DNA from: Actinoallomurus iriomotensis
GTDB taxonomy: Bacteria; Actinomycetota; Actinomycetes; Streptosporangiales; Streptosporangiaceae
Length of the DNA: 64,000 nt
Direction of reading: 5' to 3'
Assembly (NCBI RefSeq): GCF_030269445.1
Contig: NZ_BSTJ01000010.1
Span: 186,001-250,000 of the forward strand
The number at the start of each line of letters is the position of its first letter. Position 1 is the first letter of the stretch. Below the pieces are notes generated by a model, which saw nothing but the letters and a program-made list of their open reading frames with translations, made no database searches and had not been told where the DNA came from. Of this stretch, positions 61,824 through 64,000 are shown one piece after another. The position numbers and the translations under genes were made by a program.

Positions 61824-62584
61824 GCGGCACGCTCCTCGGTGGTTCCGCTGGTCATCGCCGCCACGAGGTCGTCGACGGTGGCGTCCGCGGCGGTGAACCG
61901 CGCCACCCGCGCGCCGAGCCGCAGCACCTCGACCCGGTCCGCGACCTCCAGTACCTGCGGCATGTTGTGGCTGATCAGCACGACCGCGATGCCCTCGTCG
62001 CGGACGCGGCGGACCAGCTGGAGGACCTGTTCGGTCTGGACGACGCCGAGCGCCGCGGTCGGTTCGTCCATGAAGATCACGCGGCTGGCCCACATCGCCG
62101 CCCTCGCCACCGCGACGCTCTGCCGCTGCCCGCCCGAGAGCGCGGCGACCGGCGCGGCGGCGTCCTTCAGCCGTACGCCCAGCCGCGCCATCTCGTTCGC
62201 GGTGTCGCGGGCCATCGCGCGCTTGTCCAGGAAGCCGAGGCGGCCCAGCAGCCCGGGCCGGAAGATCTCCCGGCCGAGGAAGAGGTTGGCCGCCGGGTCC
62301 AGGTCGGCGGCGAGCGCCAGGTCCTGGTAGACGGTCTCGATGCCGTGGTCGCGCGCGGCGTGCGGGCTGGGCATCTCGACCGGCCTGCCGTCGACCAGGA
62401 TCTGGCCCGCGTCCGGCTGGTCGGCCCCGGACAGGATCTTGACCAGCGTGCTCTTGCCCGCGCCGTTGTCGCCGATCAGGGCCACGATCTCGCCCTCGTG
62501 CACCGTGAAGTCGGCGCCGCGCAACGCGTGGACCTGCCCGAAGCTCTTCTGGATGCCACGCGCCTCAAGCAGCGGCTCACTCAT
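61820..62584 (-). CDS. Sugar ABC transporter ATP-binding protein (single-domain)
   Basis: 254 residues from ATG 62584, behind GGAGGG. Walker A VALIGDNGAGKSTLVKILSG, signature VAALSGGQRQSVAVARAAMW, Walker B VIFMDEPTAALG, and the H-loop VVLISHNMPQ. Unlike RbsA or XylG, which have two fused domains, it has a single nucleotide-binding domain like the FrcA type and would act as a homodimer. Three tandem mini-ORFs precede it, and the last overlaps its start codon. Confidence 0.92.
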   Translation of the reverse strand: MSEPLLEARGIQKSFGQVHALRGADFTVHEGEIVALIGDNGAGKSTLVKILSGADQPDAGQILVDGRPVEMPSPHAARDHGIETVYQDLALAADLDPAANLFLGREIFRPGLLGRLGFLDKRAMARDTANEMARLGVRLKDAAAPVAALSGGQRQSVAVARAAMWASRVIFMDEPTAALGVVQTEQVLQLVRRVRDEGIAVVLISHNMPQVLEVADRVEVLRLGARVARFTAADATVDDLVAAMTSGTTEERAA

Positions 62585-62652
62585 GAGCCCTCCTTCGTCG
62601 GAGGAGTGACCGGGCACGCGTGTTCTTTGATTCGCTCGCTTCGCTCACTCAT
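62581..62652 (-). CDS. Mini-ORF 3 (23 residues), coupled to the ABC ATPase start
   Basis: ATG 62652 behind GGAGGG. It begins MSERSERIKEHACPV and ends PTKEGS; its stop overlaps the ATPase ATG. It is a likely regulatory or coupling frame rather than a functional peptide. Confidence 0.45.
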   Translation of the reverse strand: MSERSERIKEHACPVTPPTKEGS

Positions 62653-62729
62653 GAGCCCTCCTTCGTCGGAGGAGTGACCGGGTACGCGTGTTCTTTGATT
62701 CGCTCGCTTCGCTCGCTTCGCTCACTCAT
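62649..62729 (-). CDS. Mini-ORF 2 (26 residues)
   Basis: ATG 62729 behind GGAGGG. It has one extra Ser-Glu-Arg triplet (MSERSERSERIKEHAYPV) and ends PTKEGS. The stop overlaps the start of mini-ORF 3. Confidence 0.45.
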   Translation of the reverse strand: MSERSERSERIKEHAYPVTPPTKEGS

Positions 62730-62788
62730 GAACCCTCCTTCGTCGGAGGAGTGACCGGGCACGCGTGTCTTTTGATTCGCTCGCTCAT
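62726..62788 (-). CDS. Mini-ORF 1 (20 residues)
   Basis: ATG 62788 behind AAGGAGAG, 37 bp after the FGGY kinase stop. It reads MSERIKRHACPVTPPTKEGS, and its stop overlaps the start of mini-ORF 2. It is the shortest version of the unit. Confidence 0.45.
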   Translation of the reverse strand: MSERIKRHACPVTPPTKEGS

Positions 62789-62825
62789 GGACTCTCCTTG
62801 CCATGCCTGGGGGTGAACCCGGTAC

Positions 62826-64000
62826 TCACGACTCGGCCCGGGGGATCGGACCGGTGACGGCGGGGCGCGCACCCGCCGCCTGACCGGCCAGCAGTGCCGC
62901 GCCCCGTGCGCCCGCCTGCACCGCCGTACTCCGCCGGGCGTTCCCGAAGGCCCGGCGGCGCAGCTCGACCATCGCCTCGCTGTGCGCCCATCCGCCGGTC
63001 ATCACCACCTGGCCGTACGGGCCGGCGGCGGCCGTCATGATCCGCTGCAGGCGCTCGAGCTCGGCGGTCGCCTCATCCAGCGCGGCGCGCCAGACGGCGG
63101 CAGGCGTCCCGTCGCGCCCGGCGCCGGAGACGGTCGCGGTGCCGTCATCGGCGAGCCGTACGCGCAGGGACCCCGGCTCCGTCTCCAGGGCCGTACGGTC
63201 GAGCTCCGGCAGGTCGTCGCGGTCCCGGCCGAGCAGCCGCAGCACGTGTTGCAGCAGCAGGCCGCCGCGGGTGGCGCCGAGCACGGACAGCCGGCCGGGC
63301 AGCGCGTGCCAGCCCACCGTCACCCCGTGCCGGGTGAGTTCCACGACCGCGGGTTCGGGCAGCGGCGCCGGCACCGTGCGCACGAGCGCCTCGGCCGTCC
63401 CGCACGAGTCGAGGACGTCACCGTCTCCGGTGGCGGCGGCGCCGACGGCGGCCGCCTGGTGGTCGTGCCCCGCGACGGTGAGCACGGCACCGGCGAGCCG
63501 GTCACCGGCCCGGTCCCGTACGGCCCGGCCGAGCGGCGTCCCGGCCTGCACCAGCGGCGGGAGCAGGGCCCGGTCCGCGCCGGCCCACTCCAGCGTCGGC
63601 TCCCACCACGTACGGTCGCGCAGGTGCAGCCAGCCCGTACGTGAGGCGAGGGAGTACTCCGACGCCTGCTCGCCGCCCAGCGCGTGCACCACCCACTCGC
63701 CGACGTTCAGCCGCCGGACGGCGCGTTCGATCCGGCCGTCGTGCTCGCGCATCCAGCGGTGCTTGGTCAGCGACCACTGGGTGCCGAGCGGCAGGCCCGT
63801 CGCCGCCGCGAACTCCTCCTCGCCGAGGTCGGCGGCCAGCCGTGCGGCCTGGTCGCGATCGCGGCTGTCGTGCCAGGCGATGAGCGGCGCGACCGGCCGG
63901 CCGTCCGGCCCGAGGAGCACCCCGGACTCGGCCATGCCGGCCACGCCCAGGCCGATGACCTGGCCTTCCGGCACCCGCGCCAGTGCGTCGGCGAGAGCGG
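62826..64000 (-). CDS. FGGY-family carbohydrate kinase, 5' end outside window
   Basis: About 391 codons are visible. The frame stays open to the right edge and the N-terminal ATPase loop is missing, so the gene continues beyond the window; an internal GTG near 63974 is not the start. VIGLGVAGMAESGVLLGPDG, VLTVAGHDHQAAAVGAAATG, DSCGTAEALVRTV and VVMTGGWAHSEAMVELRRRA match the same subfamily as the kinase at 6925-8349. It heads the ribose-type ABC operon and would phosphorylate the imported sugar. Confidence 0.88.
   Translation of the reverse strand, partial: ALADALARVPEGQVIGLGVAGMAESGVLLGPDGRPVAPLIAWHDSRDRDQAARLAADLGEEEFAAATGLPLGTQWSLTKHRWMREHDGRIERAVRRLNVGEWVVHALGGEQASEYSLASRTGWLHLRDRTWWEPTLEWAGADRALLPPLVQAGTPLGRAVRDRAGDRLAGAVLTVAGHDHQAAAVGAAATGDGDVLDSCGTAEALVRTVPAPLPEPAVVELTRHGVTVGWHALPGRLSVLGATRGGLLLQHVLRLLGRDRDDLPELDRTALETEPGSLRVRLADDGTATVSGAGRDGTPAAVWRAALDEATAELERLQRIMTAAAGPYGQVVMTGGWAHSEAMVELRRRAFGNARRSTAVQAGARGAALLAGQAAGARPAVTGPIPRAES

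Larger units (their letters stand above)
62579..62788 (-). repeat. Three tandem repeat units carrying coupled mini-ORFs and hairpins
   Basis: Units of about 63-81 bp are nearly identical except for variable numbers of the GCGAAGCGA block. Each unit has a start codon, a CCTCC / GGAGG inverted repeat (6-nt loop) placing the ribosome binding site in a hairpin, and TCATGA in which stop and next start overlap. The last start is that of the ABC ATPase. Confidence 0.85.

Noticed and set aside
62579-62788. CRISPR-like look of three direct repeats
   Set aside because: Units are contiguous with no unique spacers, carry start/stop codons in phase, and no cas gene is nearby.

Overview
The window is very GC-rich (about 70% by eye), has a strongly biased third codon position, and is packed with ATGA/GTGA gene overlaps. 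It carries a SARP-type regulator, an ESX-type N-terminal effector, DeoR/ROK/IclR regulators and rare TTA leucine codons. Together these point to a filamentous actinomycete (Actinomycetota). A Streptosporangiales or Thermomonosporaceae member is my guess and cannot be proven from this window. No rRNA, tRNA, CRISPR array, insertion sequence or replication origin was recognised.

Layout. 0-5.3 kb: a secreted GH172 (DUF2961) glycosidase that runs off the left edge behind a doubled LacI-like operator, then DUF2199, cupin, VOC and APH(3'')-like streptomycin phosphotransferase genes. 5.4-10.6 kb: a carbohydrate-acid operon (Asp/Glu racemase family, LacD-like class I aldolase, FGGY kinase, OtnK-like kinase) diverging from a DeoR regulator. 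10.7-16.7 kb: a lower-GC 1497-residue polymorphic-toxin-like protein (ESX-like N-terminus, AbiEii-like nucleotidyltransferase, GT4 glycosyltransferase) and an upstream DUF6882-like gene. 16.8-20.7 kb: family VIII esterase, BNR-repeat protein coupled to a MoaD/ThiS protein, a broken P450 and a TetR-like protein without HTH. 21.0-32.4 kb: an IclR regulator and a twelve-gene minus-strand catabolic array (MFS, MBL lactonase-like, VOC, two SDRs, two BKACE enzymes, DhaK, DhaL, IlvD/Edd dehydratase and a tandem pair of unknown small paralogues). 32.5-35.9 kb: two ABC-F proteins behind a leader peptide and hairpins.

36.0-45.9 kb: a sulfated-mannoside module. It has a formylglycine-generating enzyme, a ROK regulator, a sugar ABC binding protein with two permeases, a CSPSR sulfatase and a GH38 alpha-mannosidase. 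The FGE would activate the sulfatase, which desulfates the glycan for GH38. No transporter ATPase is present locally, so a shared one is implied.

46.0-54.3 kb is the most exciting region: a probable biarylitide-type RiPP cluster whose precursor gene is only 18 bp long and encodes the pentapeptide MRYVH (50318-50335). It sits behind a perfect ribosome binding site, between a cytochrome P450 and a B12-binding radical SAM protein, and is followed by a hairpin. DUF5825, a secreted M28 peptidase, an O-methyltransferase and a SARP activator complete an extended cluster. Minimal biarylitide loci need only the pentapeptide and the P450. Five cluster genes contain TTA codons, suggesting bldA control.

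54.4-57.8 kb: tandem-VOC protein, a Leu/Val dehydrogenase, a divergent Lrp regulator and a diaminopropionate ammonia-lyase-like enzyme. 57.9-64 kb: a ribose-type ABC operon (FGGY kinase running off the right edge, ATPase, permease, binding protein, DeoR, PfkB kinase). Between the kinase and the ATPase lie three tandem, mutually overlapping mini-ORFs. The 3' end of the pfkB-like gene is tandemly duplicated.
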